Assembly (NCBI GenBank): GCA_900618425.1
Contig: UZAN01043252.1
Span: forward strand, 23,036 to 42,685
DNA length: 19,650 nt
From: Echinostoma caproni
Taxonomy: Eukaryota > Platyhelminthes > Trematoda > Plagiorchiida > Echinostomatidae
Direction: 5' to 3'
Shown: positions 8,933-17,828 of the stretch, in pieces
How the letters are laid out: each line of letters begins with the position of its first letter
Numbering within the stretch: position 1 is the first letter of the stretch
Program-made: the position numbers and the translations under genes
The notes under the pieces: generated by a model
Seen by the model: the letters and a program-made list of their open reading frames with translations, nothing else
Told to the model about the DNA's origin: nothing
Database searches by the model: none

Positions 8933-9099
8933 AACGCCTCACAATTCACGTCAATGCGTGGAGAGGAAATCATTTCTTCCGTATTGCTGTCTTCAGCTTT
9001 CGATGAGAGCCTCCAGTTGCTACTACTGTTATAATTATAGAAGGCGGTGCTGGTCAAAGATAATCGTTTATTGAGGATTTTAGATGGGACATCACCAAT
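8933..9099 (-). CDS. Internal exon B of the minus-strand gene
   Basis: The acceptor (TGTGTTATGTATGGCAG) is strong and the exon starts in phase 0 with IGDVPSKILNKRLSLTST. It is rich in Ser, Asn, Glu and Lys (SSNWRLSSKAEDSNTEEM), which suggests a flexible, possibly phosphorylated segment of an intracellular protein. It ends at GAGGCGTT followed by the near-ideal donor GTGAGT, leaving two bases. If that donor is not used, a TGA at 8929-8931 ends the protein at EAL. Both outcomes may occur. Exon A upstream ends in phase 0, so A to B is continuous. The family was not recognised. Confidence 0.52.
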
Positions 9100-9397
9100 C
9101 TGCCATACATAACACAAAACATTTCATCAGAAACATACCATTGTCGTCTTGGAGGCAAACCGGGCAATGCATAGGAAAGTCTGTAATTATTCTTTCAGGC
9201 ACATCACTTGGCCCTCGGTGGTCTTGTTTTATTTTTGATCATTGAAAGAAATTACCAAACATGTTACCTACTACGCATAAGTGAGTAGTATCTCACAATA
9301 CTACTACTATAACGCAGGATAACCAATTCAAGGAAGGTGGTCGTGTAAACTTTCTTCTCCAGCATGTAGAGAATCATTTTGTTTATTTGTGATTTAC

Positions 9398-9575
9398 AGT
9401 GGACTGGCAGGCGCTGCGCACGCTGTCCAATGGTTTTGCTACGTTCAGTGTCAACTGCATGCTGGAACACCTTAGTACGGGACATCGGTTACGCATATCA
9501 AGTATCCCCGTATATCTTTTAAACGCTAACTGGATTCTTCTTGTTTGGTCTGGCGTGTTTTTTGACGATTCAGAT
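9398..9575 (-). CDS. Internal exon A of the minus-strand gene
   Basis: The acceptor (CCTTGTGTGTTCTGTAATTCAG) is strong. The exon gives one base plus 59 codons without a stop and ends at CCAGTCCACT followed by GTAAAT, phase 0. Parts of the translation are SESSKNTPDQTRRIQLAFKR and MQLTLNVAKPLDSVRS. All three minus frames are fairly open here and a plus-strand frame (9399-9665) also has a good acceptor ending ATTTACAG at the same edge. The minus reading is preferred because it continues in phase through exons B, C and D. The single leading base needs an upstream exon that leaves two bases. Confidence 0.45.
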
Positions 9576-10210
9576 CTGAATTACAGAACACACAAGGGCC
9601 GATGTTACCGCTGCTCCTGTAACATTGAGGCGTTCCAATTTTCCTCAATCGATTTTAAGACCTAATGGTTTGACCATATTTTCCCCCAAAATCCATCCAA
9701 AGAATGGTTGGTCTTCGGAGTGTTCGATACGCTAAGAACCAAAGTCACGAACGGTCTTTGCAACTTAGTTCTATCCCTGGTGATCATCATTGAATCGTCG
9801 AATGCAGCTAGTTTTGACTACTCTACTGGCAAAATATAAACACAGCAAATTAAATGTTCACTAACGAGAAGGCACGAAGCATCGTTATCTATCAAAAGCA
9901 AAGCAGGAACACCCCCTTTTAACCGAACTCTTATGTGAAACGTTGCGTATTCAGATGGGCACCAATAACGATTCCTAACATCTGTTTATCCGGTGTTCCG
10001 CAGCACTTTTCGCCAGTAGTGCTAACCGAACGTCGGCCGGCTCATTACCACGCCTGAACTATTGGAGCCTTGTGTGATCCACTACTCCAAGTTTCAGGAT
10101 CATGGTTTTCGGTTCCCTTATCACAACATAAACATGGCAATATAAAATCATACACGCACACACTCTGTCGCCCGCTCCCCACACTCGTAATGGAAAGAAG
10201 CACTCATTAC
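9576..10210. other. Probable intronic DNA
   Basis: No complete exon with matching phase was found here. A minus-strand acceptor (TTTATATTTTGCCAG, near 9825-9840) is followed by 76 bases and a donor-like GTGACT, but the frame needed to link exons at 10211 and 9575 contains a stop. Confidence 0.35.
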
Positions 10211-10316
10211 CCTCAATAACATTCATGGACTGAACCGCAATACTGATTCTGTGCACCAATTTATTCACTCTTCTCCTCTCGTCCTTTTTTGATGGAAACA
10301 CAAATCCCCCTTCGTC
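10211..10316 (-). CDS. Candidate exon E, probably upstream part of the minus-strand gene
   Basis: After an acceptor ending CTACTGAATACAACAG, the exon starts in phase 0 and reads DEGGFVFPSKKDERRRVNKL, followed by a helix-like VHRISIAVQSMNVIE. It ends with one extra base before GTAATG. The basic run KKDERRR and the helical tail are clearly protein-like. It leaves one base, whereas exon A needs two, so either a small exon between them was missed or E belongs to a different transcript. Direct joining to exon A in the other frame reads 16 more codons and stops. The family is unknown. Confidence 0.45.
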
Positions 10317-10639
10317 CTGTTGTATTCAGTAGAACTCGTAATATACACGTAAGTAAATCCTTTTTAATTAGCAGAGAACGGTAGCAACGTGATTCATGAA
10401 AATTAGCAGAAGCATGTCCTCAGCCGGTACTGGCCGTACAAGTAATCTGCAGTCATCCAATCAATACCAAGCATACACGTGGTGCAGTCTGATTGGTCAA
10501 TGTAATCAAGGTTGCATGTGAGGAACGTCCATGTCACATGCGTGTATGTCTGTGTCTGTGTGTGTATCGAGTATTGATGTTGCGCGTTCAAGGGGGCAAT
10601 GAATACAAATGTTATCGAACAAATGCGTTAAACAGCACA
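10317..10639. other. GT/CA-rich spacer before the jockey-like LINE
   Basis: The stretch includes a TG-rich run at about 10541-10567 and nothing recognisable as a gene. Open frames on both strands here are dominated by low-complexity residues. The 5' end of the jockey-like element may lie in this interval. Confidence 0.35.
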
Positions 10640-11192
10640 ACACGTCCCAACTACACTTTCCATTCCTCCTTTCCACCCAAAGTAGGTGTCTGCGCCTTTA
10701 TTCACCAAACAGTTTCCGCCTACAGGATCCCAGATCTTGACTTTTCCAATCGAAAATTTCAGCTGATTTGGTCAACGCTCCTAACTCCTTTTTCTGATCA
10801 TTAGTTTTGTGTTCCATGTCAGTTCCCCAATAGTGGCGATTCCTCCATCTTTGATTTTTCTTCTTCTAACATTTTACATCTGCTTGCAACAAACCTCAAC
10901 TGTCATTTTACCGTCTTCGGAGCTTTTAACTTACATGATAAGAATTGGTTGACACTTTCATCTGCTACTTTTTCTTTGGGGCGCGAAGTTAAACGGTTCG
11001 CATTGGTCAACAACCTGAGCCAGCTAGCTGACCTCCCCGCACGAATCCATGATCGAGCTCTCGATCACACCCATACCGTAGATCTAATTCTCGATAAGAC
11101 CCCTTCTTTTTTATCGGATATTTGTACTCTTTCTCGGTTTGACTCTTCGGATTGCTGCATTGGGTTTACCAGGCCCCAACCGCCACCTACCT
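10640..11192 (+). pseudogene. Endonuclease remnant of the jockey-like LINE
   Basis: One frame (that of 10640) carries most of the domain: VGVCAFIHQTVSA, later FTVFGAFNLHDKNWL (where an active enzyme usually has a GDFN motif), and then DHTHTVDLILDKT with RFDSSDCCI, the position of the usual SDH catalytic motif. Thus the GDFN Asp reads as Ala and the SDH His reads as Cys, so two catalytic motifs look damaged in addition to the TAG at 10802-10804. Confidence 0.8.
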
Positions 11193-11234
11193 TGAAACAC
11201 ATTCTAGCGCTACAACTCAGCCAACGGGGACGAT

Positions 11235-12691
11235 TTGCATGATTTCATGGCTTCTTATCCCTGCAACAATTATTGTTTCTCTTCGGACGTCTCCAAATAT
11301 GTTTCCAACCTCACACATACCTTGTTGTTCAAGGTATTCATCTTTTTATTTATTTATTTATTTTATTTATTTATTTTTTACAATCCCGGTAAACCAAAAT
11401 CCCTCGATTGGTTTAACCAGGCATGTGATCTTTCGGTACGACTAAAACACTCGACCTTCCGCCGCTGGCGCGGCGCTCGCCAAATCCCGGCTCCACCATC
11501 ACTTCGTGCAAGCTAGGAAAAGATGCTCCACAACCACTTAGACAAAAAAAGAAGGCTTCGTTTGCTATGAGGCCGAAAACGTGGGCTCGTCCGCCACCGG
11601 TAGCCGAAAACTTCAGTCCCTTGCCAAAGTAATTTCCCATAATTTCTATCTTTCCAACTCCCCCTATCTGTAGTTTCTCTTGTGACCTTATGTGTCAACC
11701 ACACGAGAAGGCTGAGGTTTTTGCTTCCCAGTTTACCGCCAACTTAACCGTACCCAATTATCCTACTCATTCACGCTCTTCCTTTTTCAACGGCAACCCT
11801 TTTCTACCTCATATCAGCACTAGGAAAATCGGTCAAAATCACGCTCCCTAAACACAAACAAACACCTGGTACAGACAGTATTCCATCCATCATCCTAAAA
11901 ATGTGTGCTCCCGAGCGGGTTCATATTTTACATCATCCCTCCAACTTTATTGTTTTCCAAACCGTTGGCTACACGCCTTGATTGTTCCCATTCACAAACG
12001 CGCGGACCTTTATGAATCCAACAATTACCGACCGATTTCCCTCACATCTGTTCTTACGAAAATATTTGGAACTATCATCCCTGACCAACTACGCACGTTC
12101 CACGAATATGAAGGACTACTGAGCGACCGTCAGTAGGGATTCCGACTGCGTCGTTCCGCCGGCGACTTCCTGTCCAGCTGCACTCAATAAAAACGGATAA
12201 ACACACTTGGCCTTGCTTGGCATCTCAAAGGCCTTCGACTGAGTTTGGTACGAAGGTTTACTGGCGAAACTGCCCATGTTCTGGTTCCCTACGGCTCTCG
12301 TAGCGTGGATATCAAGTTTCCGCAGTAAGCGAACCGCAGCCATCCGAGTTGATGGGGTTCCATCTCAGCCGTTCCACGTGAATTGTGGGGTTTTTACCAA
12401 GGGTCAATATTTGCACTTCACCTCTTCTATTTTTCGATGAATTCATTTTCAAGCCTTTACAATCAGATTTATATTCTATTTATCTTCTATTTATCAATGA
12501 TGTTCTTTCCGAAACTCTCAATCCAAACCGTTATTCTGTCGATGATGTCACCCTCCACTGCTCCCTCCCCTACCGTAGTACTTGCCACGCCCAAACCAAC
12601 GTCGATTGTGACCGTAGTGCAGCTAATCTGTAACTGGATTCCGATCATGAGTACATCTCCTCCTGGGGAACGTAAACCATATTTCATTTAA
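11235..12691 (+). pseudogene. Linker and reverse transcriptase remnant of the jockey-like LINE
   Basis: The linker starts with HDFMASYP in the frame of 11235 and is interrupted by a TTTA-rich microsatellite. It resumes as KSLDWFNQACDLSVRLKHST and changes frame near 11494 (stop at 11671-11673), then again near 11705 (stop at 11849-11851). Reverse transcriptase motifs include PGTDSIPSIILKMC near 11866 and NNYRPISLTSVL near 12020. A TAG lies at 12134-12136, then comes a KAFD-like block ending in a TGA at 12240-12242. The catalytic box reads YSVDDVTLHCS, with the two Asp codons at 12541-12546, so the DD pair persists although the preceding residues differ from the usual YADD. It is dead by frameshift and stops. 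Confidence 0.85.
11343..11380 (+). repeat. TTTA-rich microsatellite inside the jockey-like LINE
   Basis: An imperfect run of TTTA units occupies about 38 bases within the linker of the element. It keeps the surrounding frame open, giving an Ile/Phe/Leu/Tyr-rich insertion between the HTLL and PGKPKSLDWF blocks. Because element sequence continues on both sides, the repeat must have expanded after insertion of the LINE. Confidence 0.85.
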
Positions 12692-12800
12692 TAGTTCTAA
12701 AACCTCTTTTCTTTCAACTTCTTTAAAACACCATTCATTCTACCCCTCCTATTTATATTTTGATTCCATTCAACTGCGTTCCACAGAATTTGTTTTCCTT

Positions 12801-13340
12801 CTTGGATTGCCTATAAATGCTTTATTCTGGTCCTCTTTTATAGCTCAGCTTGCTTCTCGTGCTGCACGCAAGGTACTTTTGTTCCACGCCAGACATTTTT
12901 TTACCCTAACTCATCTTCTACTGCTTAAAGCTTGAATCCGCTCTGCTCTTGAACACTGTAGTTGCGTGTGACTTGGAGCTTCGTCTTTTTCTATTTCCCT
13001 TCTTGATCATGTTCAACGAACAGCCATCCGGTTGATCGATGTTTCTTCCTTAACATCCAGTCTTCAGTCACTAGCCTATCGTCAGTCAGTTTATTCATTT
13101 TTCCTGCTCTACTGTTACTTTTTTGGTTTTCGTTCTTTGGACCTTGCCTCGGGAGTTCTTCTTCCTGCACCTTTTACCTGCTCACCTCGTAAACAAACAT
13201 CTATTCATCCTTATCAGATTTCAGTTCCCAGAGGTTGTAATTCTCTGCTCCAATCTTTTGTTCCTCCGAACTGCCAAGTTGGGGAACACCCTCCCACTCT
13301 CTGTCTTTCCCTCAGCTTAGAACTTCACACTCTGTAAACG
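12801..13340 (+). pseudogene. C-terminal thumb and tail remnant of the jockey-like LINE
   Basis: The frame of 12801 reads GLPINALFWSS and ASRAARKVLLFHARHFF, then after two stops continues into AIRLIDVSSLTSSLQSLA. It runs on to about 13250 (FFGFRSLDLASG, SIHPYQISVPRG). A further shift to the frame of 13123 gives RTAKLGNTLPLSVFPSA and a final stop. The order of these blocks is that of the jockey-type C-terminus. The stretch 12700-12800 carries little recognisable sequence. Confidence 0.8.
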
Positions 13341-13375
13341 CAGAACGAATAAACTGGATCTTACGTGAATGTTCC

Positions 13376-14404
13376 CCTACTCGCCAGTTCACAGTATGCT
13401 ACCTGACTGTGAGATTTTCCCTTTTACCGTCACTCACATTTCGTAATAAAAAAGCAGGGGTGCTGCTTTTTTCTTGCTGATCGAAATATAACTTGGCTCA
13501 GGATGGCATTCTGTACCCCTGCTCACATCACCACCTTTCTTATTGACAGCTTTCTTTGGGTCATGAGCTCACTCTGTCGAAATTTGTCTGATGGCTCCAG
13601 AAAGCTGTGAGCGAGTTCGGGTATAATTCTATTACCGAGATGATCATCTAGCAAGCCCACACAGAACAGAGGATCTCTCGCTACGACAATGAGCTTTCAT
13701 AATAGTCCTTCTGCGCAAGTTCAATTATTACCTGGGAGAATTTAACGGTTGGTTCACAATCTTGTTGTTTACTTTGCACTGGGAGTTCCCTACAGACGGT
13801 GCTTGGGGTTTCCTTCTGACGAAACAATCAACCTATATGGTTGCAAAAATATCTGCAGGAGGTGATCCAGTACCTATGAACAATTTCTGCTGTGTTTTCA
13901 CTCACGAGGATCAATAACAACTGACCGTGTCTTTCAGGGTCAACAGTGGATGGTTACAGGGAAACTTGAAAGTTCAACTTCATTGTAGTCCGTGAAAAGC
14001 AGCATTGACGGTTTGCCATTGATGATTGATTTCGATGCCAGCGACAATGGTCTGAATGATATGTGCGCGACGCCCGTCTCAACGCGACAGAAATTGTCCT
14101 AAACACCTGCCATGACCTATACCCAACACTCGAAAACGGCAAGCGCCCCAAAACAGAAGATGACAACGGTAACTGGCAAACCAAAACCCGATTTGGTAAC
14201 ATATGAATACAGATACATGACGCGTTATTTAAAACAGGGTGCAGGAATGTCATTCATCGTTCGGTGAGCATTGTCTTCGAGAAGTTACTCACTAAGCTAA
14301 ATATGAAACAAGAGAAGACAGACTTTAGAAACATTGGTATCACCAATTTATGGGCGCACGTTCCGTTACATCTAAGCGCCATTTAAAATTAAATTCACAT
14401 CGAT
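13376..14404. other. Spacer between two retroelements, with inverted repeats
   Basis: It contains three short inverted repeats: 13448-13457 with 13463-13472; 13453-13461 with 13515-13523; and 13546-13555 with 13599-13608. From about 13940 to 14260 the DNA is richer in GC and both strands show long frames (minus 13954-14253, 99 codons; plus with several TGA stops). It may be decayed element sequence, but I could not match it to the jockey-like or Penelope-like neighbours. Confidence 0.4.
13448..13472. repeat. Perfect 10-bp inverted repeat with 5-base loop
   Basis: AAAAAAGCAG and CTGCTTTTTT flank GGGTG. On RNA this would form a hairpin of ten pairs. It lies about 80 bases beyond the coding tail of the jockey-like LINE, so it may be part of that element's 3' end. 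In a eukaryote it is not a rho-independent terminator, though an RNA polymerase III run-off at the T tract is conceivable. Confidence 0.6.
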
Positions 14405-15285
14405 GGCTACACATGATCCAGTTCGATTTGCCTCATCACTGAATTGATTAAATACTGCTGAGCCTCGAGAAATTCTCGAGCATGCTTTGACCAGGCTTGG
14501 TTCCCATTGATCCAACTCCATATATTTTTGTTTGTCCATCTTCAGAGTGTAAAATAAGTGCAAATCGGTTGACTCCTGACTGCCGACTTGTATTTACGTA
14601 TTCTTCTTGATACTCTTCTTCCAGTTTTTCCGGTAGAATGTCTCGGGCAGCTCTTGCGGTTCGTAGTATAGAAGATAATGCTGCTCCTAACCTTTACTGT
14701 TTTTCTACTTTGCTGTTGATTTGCTTTCCGAATAGTTTCTCCAATCTTGCTGTTCTTTCTGAGACTTCATTGATGAACGGTATGGTAAACTACCTAACCT
14801 CAGTCAATTATTTGTCTCCATCTTTGAGCTAGAGCTCGTCTACTTAACCTGTAGTCGTTGCTGCTGCCAGCAAAAACTCCGTAGAGGTGTTTTTCTCTTT
14901 CAGGAATCTCTCTACTGCAGTGACTTTGGATTTTTCCGAACCACAGTGCTTTTAGTTTAGTTACCTCAATAACACCATGAAACCGTCGGATAGTATTATA
15001 GCTTCCAACAGTTCTCACTCGGTTGAGTAAACCAGCATTTTCACGATCGAAGCCTTTTATGAGCTGTAAAGATTTTTCATCTCAATAATCAACTAACCGG
15101 CAGATCACTTGTTTCACTTAGGACGACACTTTTAGCTCCCATCAGATTTTAACCGTACCTCTAATTCCGGGTCAACCACAAAAATAACATTTTGTCTTAT
15201 TTGAGCAATCAAATACAAAACCAAAAGACAAATTTCTACTTCTTGGCTTTCATTAAGAAGAATTAAGATCGAAAATTTAACACTA
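14405..15285 (-). mobile_element. Decayed Penelope-like element, C-terminal part with GIY-YIG endonuclease
   Basis: Penelope-like elements encode a reverse transcriptase joined to a GIY-YIG endonuclease. On the minus strand, from high to low coordinates, the blocks follow that order. First comes a palm-end block with ILLNESQEVE and VIFVVDPELEV (about 15160-15280), then a post-palm helical block with LLNRVRTVGS and KLKALW (about 14945-15045). An IPFINEVSERTARLEKLFG block follows (about 14735-14790), then an endonuclease block with CPRHSTGKTGRRVSRRI (about 14600-14650), then KPGQSMLENFSR and finally SVMRQIELDHV (about 14408-14500). The pieces lie in different frames separated by stops, so the copy is dead. 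Both the start of the reverse transcriptase and any terminal repeats are missing. A 141-codon open frame at 15132-15557 is largely this element. Confidence 0.75.
14590..14670 (-). pseudogene. GIY-YIG endonuclease core remnant
   Basis: The frame from 14670 downward reads YTTNRKSCPRH and then STGKTGRRVSRRIRKYKSA. The paired cysteine-spaced start and the G-x-TGR signature with the following Arg are the hallmark of the Penelope-type GIY-YIG domain. The first Cys of the usual pair is replaced by Arg (NRKSC) and the usual Tyr before the Gly by a Ser-Thr, so the site is damaged. The frame ends at a TGA just before the downstream EDGQTKIYG block. Confidence 0.7.
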
Positions 15286-17828
15286 TGAGGAGATAAAAGT
15301 GTCGCAAACCCTGACTTGTAATTCAACTTAACCAATTTAGTGTGATGTTTAGCGCCATCTTTCGGCGTAATCTCGGTGCACGTTTTGGCCGTTTTGGGAA
15401 AGACCCGTCTGCATGCAGCTCTGGATGTCAGATTGGGCGTGCAACAGAACCGAATTAGGTGACGTAATCGTGAAAAAAGGAAAATGATAACGTTTGGAAT
15501 TGATTCATATCTTGAGCACAGACTCACAGTGATTGCAAAGTTTGATAACAGCTCCAAATCATCAGACCAAGTATATCTTTGCCACGGTTCATTTGACGGG
15601 GCTGACCAATGGTGAGAGAGGGTGAACCGACGCGTTTTATTAAATGACTCTCAGTATACACAGAAAAACACACGATGCAACCGGTCAAGATCTACCATGC
15701 CGGAATGTGCGAAGTAAACATATTAAAGGAGAAGAAATAACGAATTGATCACCCCAGAAACTTAAAGATAAAGCTAAACAAAGCCTCAAATTCCAGGAGT
15801 CATACCTCAACGATAAAATGTAGGTTTTTATTGCTTGTTATTATTACATTGCGTAGAACCGCTGTTTTTTGTTTCATTAAAAAATATCGTTCTTAACTAA
15901 ACAACATAAACATAAGGAGACTTCACAAAAGATATTCATAACTTTTTAAACACAAATAGTTATTTGGGTAAGTGCAGATCGATTGCCTTCATCGCATAAC
16001 AGTTTTAAGTAATCATAACGTTACTGGATTTAACGAATACGGAGCATACTCGAGCTTCAGGAAGCGACGGTGTATTGTTGCAACCAGCCGTTTTTATAGT
16101 TGGCTGTATGTGGTCAACTCTTGAATCTCACTCAGATTGGCTAACATTATTTGTTTATTGACAGCAGACAACCAAAAACCATGTAATTACTTCGGTCCCA
16201 AATTCTGACACCAAAATTTAGCATTTTCATTCATTACCACTGCATGTGGATTTTTTATACTCCTAAGTCATTCAAACAGAAGTTCATTTCGTCTCTGGAG
16301 TGTAATGAAATTCAACACTCTGAAGAGCACTTTTACTGTGTCAAAAACGTTTAAGTATTCGGAGCACAGGTTGTAGGTGAACATATGTTTTCGGTGAAAT
16401 CCTAGCCACAGCCGAGGCAATTATCATCCGCTTGTTGAAGCTAGTATTGTGGGCTCAAAAAACATTTGCTCAGGCACTTCAACTTCCCTGGCCCAAAGCG
16501 GACAACATCATGAATGAACGTTGCGATCACCCAAATAAATTATCAACGCTTACGTAAATCGCTCTTATCTGAACAATAGAACTATAGAGACAAATGTGTC
16601 CCTACCCCACGCCTTTGCTATAATTATCTGACCTCGACTATTTGACCCCAACACAACACCTTCCGGTTATTTTCTCACATAAATATAATCATACTGGCTT
16701 GATAAGGAAACACACCGAAAACATATATTCGCCTGCAACCTGTGTTCTGATTATGACTGTGGGTTTATTCTGTGGTATAAATATTCCATTTTTCCAGTTC
16801 ACACATCAACCCAAAACAAGGATTTTCTTGATCTTCTCATGTTTCTCGAAAAAATTAGAGGAGCATCAGTCAAGGTTATTCCATTGGACAGGTTTCTGCA
16901 TAGATTTTATTAATGATCTCTGTTTGTTTATATTTGAACACGATACTAGACAAAAAACAGTACAAAAATGAGTTTTTTTGTACGGCATCTACCAAATACA
17001 TCACGTAGAATAGGGTACCTAACCGTAGCATCCCGTTCAATTAACACCGCATAAGGACTTAAATCACGTTGACCAAATTCGTTACAAATTCAGTGAACAG
17101 CTGACTGGGTAGCAAGTAAGGAAAATCAAAACCTTTTGGTTTTATTCTGACTTCGTTTGAAAGTAACTGGTCTAAACTTTTTACACTTAGTTGCAGAATT
17201 ACTTCCTGTACATGATTGAAGAAAATGTCAATGAAGTGATATCGGGTGACTAAACTATCAACTCCGAACCAATGTGTCTGTTAGCGAGCTAGCGATTCTC
17301 TTTGAAAAACCGAAAAAAATATATTTTCTGGTCGGATATAACTGAAGTTAATCCATTTAAGGGGAACATATAGCTGTGATGTCCAGGAACAAATCCCAGA
17401 AAAATGCACAAGCTAATGCGCCAAACTGTTTTCTTTCAATCTTTAGTCTGGTTGTTTTCCTTCAATAATCAGACCACAGATCGTGGGCGAACATAAGTTT
17501 TCAATGAGTTCGTTATCAAGCCATTACGGTCACATTTATGTAAGAGAAGGCAAAGGAGAGTGATATTTTGCGGTTAAAAAGTATAGGTTAAATAATTGTA
17601 GCAAAAGGGTGGAGGAGGAACAACTTTGTTTTCAGTTCCCTTGTTCGAATGAGAGCGGTTTATTTGGGCGTCGGTAATTTGTTGTGGAAACTTGAAACAT
17701 TGTGTCCTCTTTGTTCAATTCGTTAGAACCAAAAGAAGACAAATACTGCGAGATGTTACCATTTCTTTAATTTCATCAGTCGCTACAACGTAAAACAATC
17801 TGGTATTTATACAAGTAAGTTTTGATAA
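15286..17828. other. Long stretch without a supported gene
   Basis: The 109-codon plus frame at 16642-16971 is rich in Phe, Ile and Leu and has no recognisable motif or splice context. A short GC-richer patch near 16400-16520 reads as protein for about 35 codons on the plus strand but lacks clear boundaries. The remainder is AT-rich with no repeat that I could recognise. It may be intron or intergenic DNA. Confidence 0.4.

Larger units (their letters stand above)
10640..13375 (+). mobile_element. Decayed jockey-like non-LTR retrotransposon, nearly full length of the polymerase ORF
   Basis: This copy carries, in order, an EEP endonuclease remnant (about 10640-11192), a linker with a WF-x-A-C-D-L and FRRW block (about 11405-11465), reverse transcriptase blocks (about 11866-12660) and a C-terminal thumb and tail (about 12800-13360). 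The sequence style matches proteins annotated as RNA-directed DNA polymerase from mobile element jockey, which are common in arthropods and some other invertebrates. Reading requires repeated moves among the three plus frames and crosses many stops, so it is inactive. About 80 bases after the coding tail there is a 10-bp perfect inverted repeat with an A-rich left arm (13448-13472), perhaps the LINE 3' end. A target-site duplication was not found. Confidence 0.85.

Noticed and set aside
9399..9665. 88-codon plus-strand frame with a good acceptor; its NANWILLVW segment and upstream motif briefly suggested a GPI mannosyltransferase.
   Set aside because: The resemblance rests on a few residues, no next exon was found, and the minus-strand reading joins three further exons in phase.
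11152..11445. Plus-strand frame in the jockey-like LINE ending in an Ile/Phe/Leu run.
   Set aside because: Out of frame with the conserved blocks; its hydrophobic run is translation of the TTTA microsatellite and not a membrane segment.
11413..11640. Minus-strand open frame.
   Set aside because: Shadow of the jockey-like linker.
12116..12343. 75-codon minus-strand open frame.
   Set aside because: Antisense shadow of the jockey-like reverse transcriptase.
13448..13472. GC-poor hairpin followed by T run, resembling a bacterial terminator.
   Set aside because: Everything else in the window is eukaryotic; no bacterial gene precedes it.
13954..14253. 99-codon minus-strand open frame.
   Set aside because: No recognisable motif; the plus strand of the same patch looks at least as protein-like, so neither was called as a gene.
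15132..15557. 141-codon minus-strand open frame, the longest in the window, first read as a host exon with donor GAG-GTACGG and acceptor CTCCTCATAG.
   Set aside because: Its downstream half reads as the palm-end block of a Penelope-like reverse transcriptase and the following blocks continue that protein through to the GIY-YIG domain.
16642..16971. 109-codon plus-strand open frame.
   Set aside because: AT-rich with Phe/Ile/Leu content expected by chance, no motif beyond a fortuitous FINDL, no splice context.
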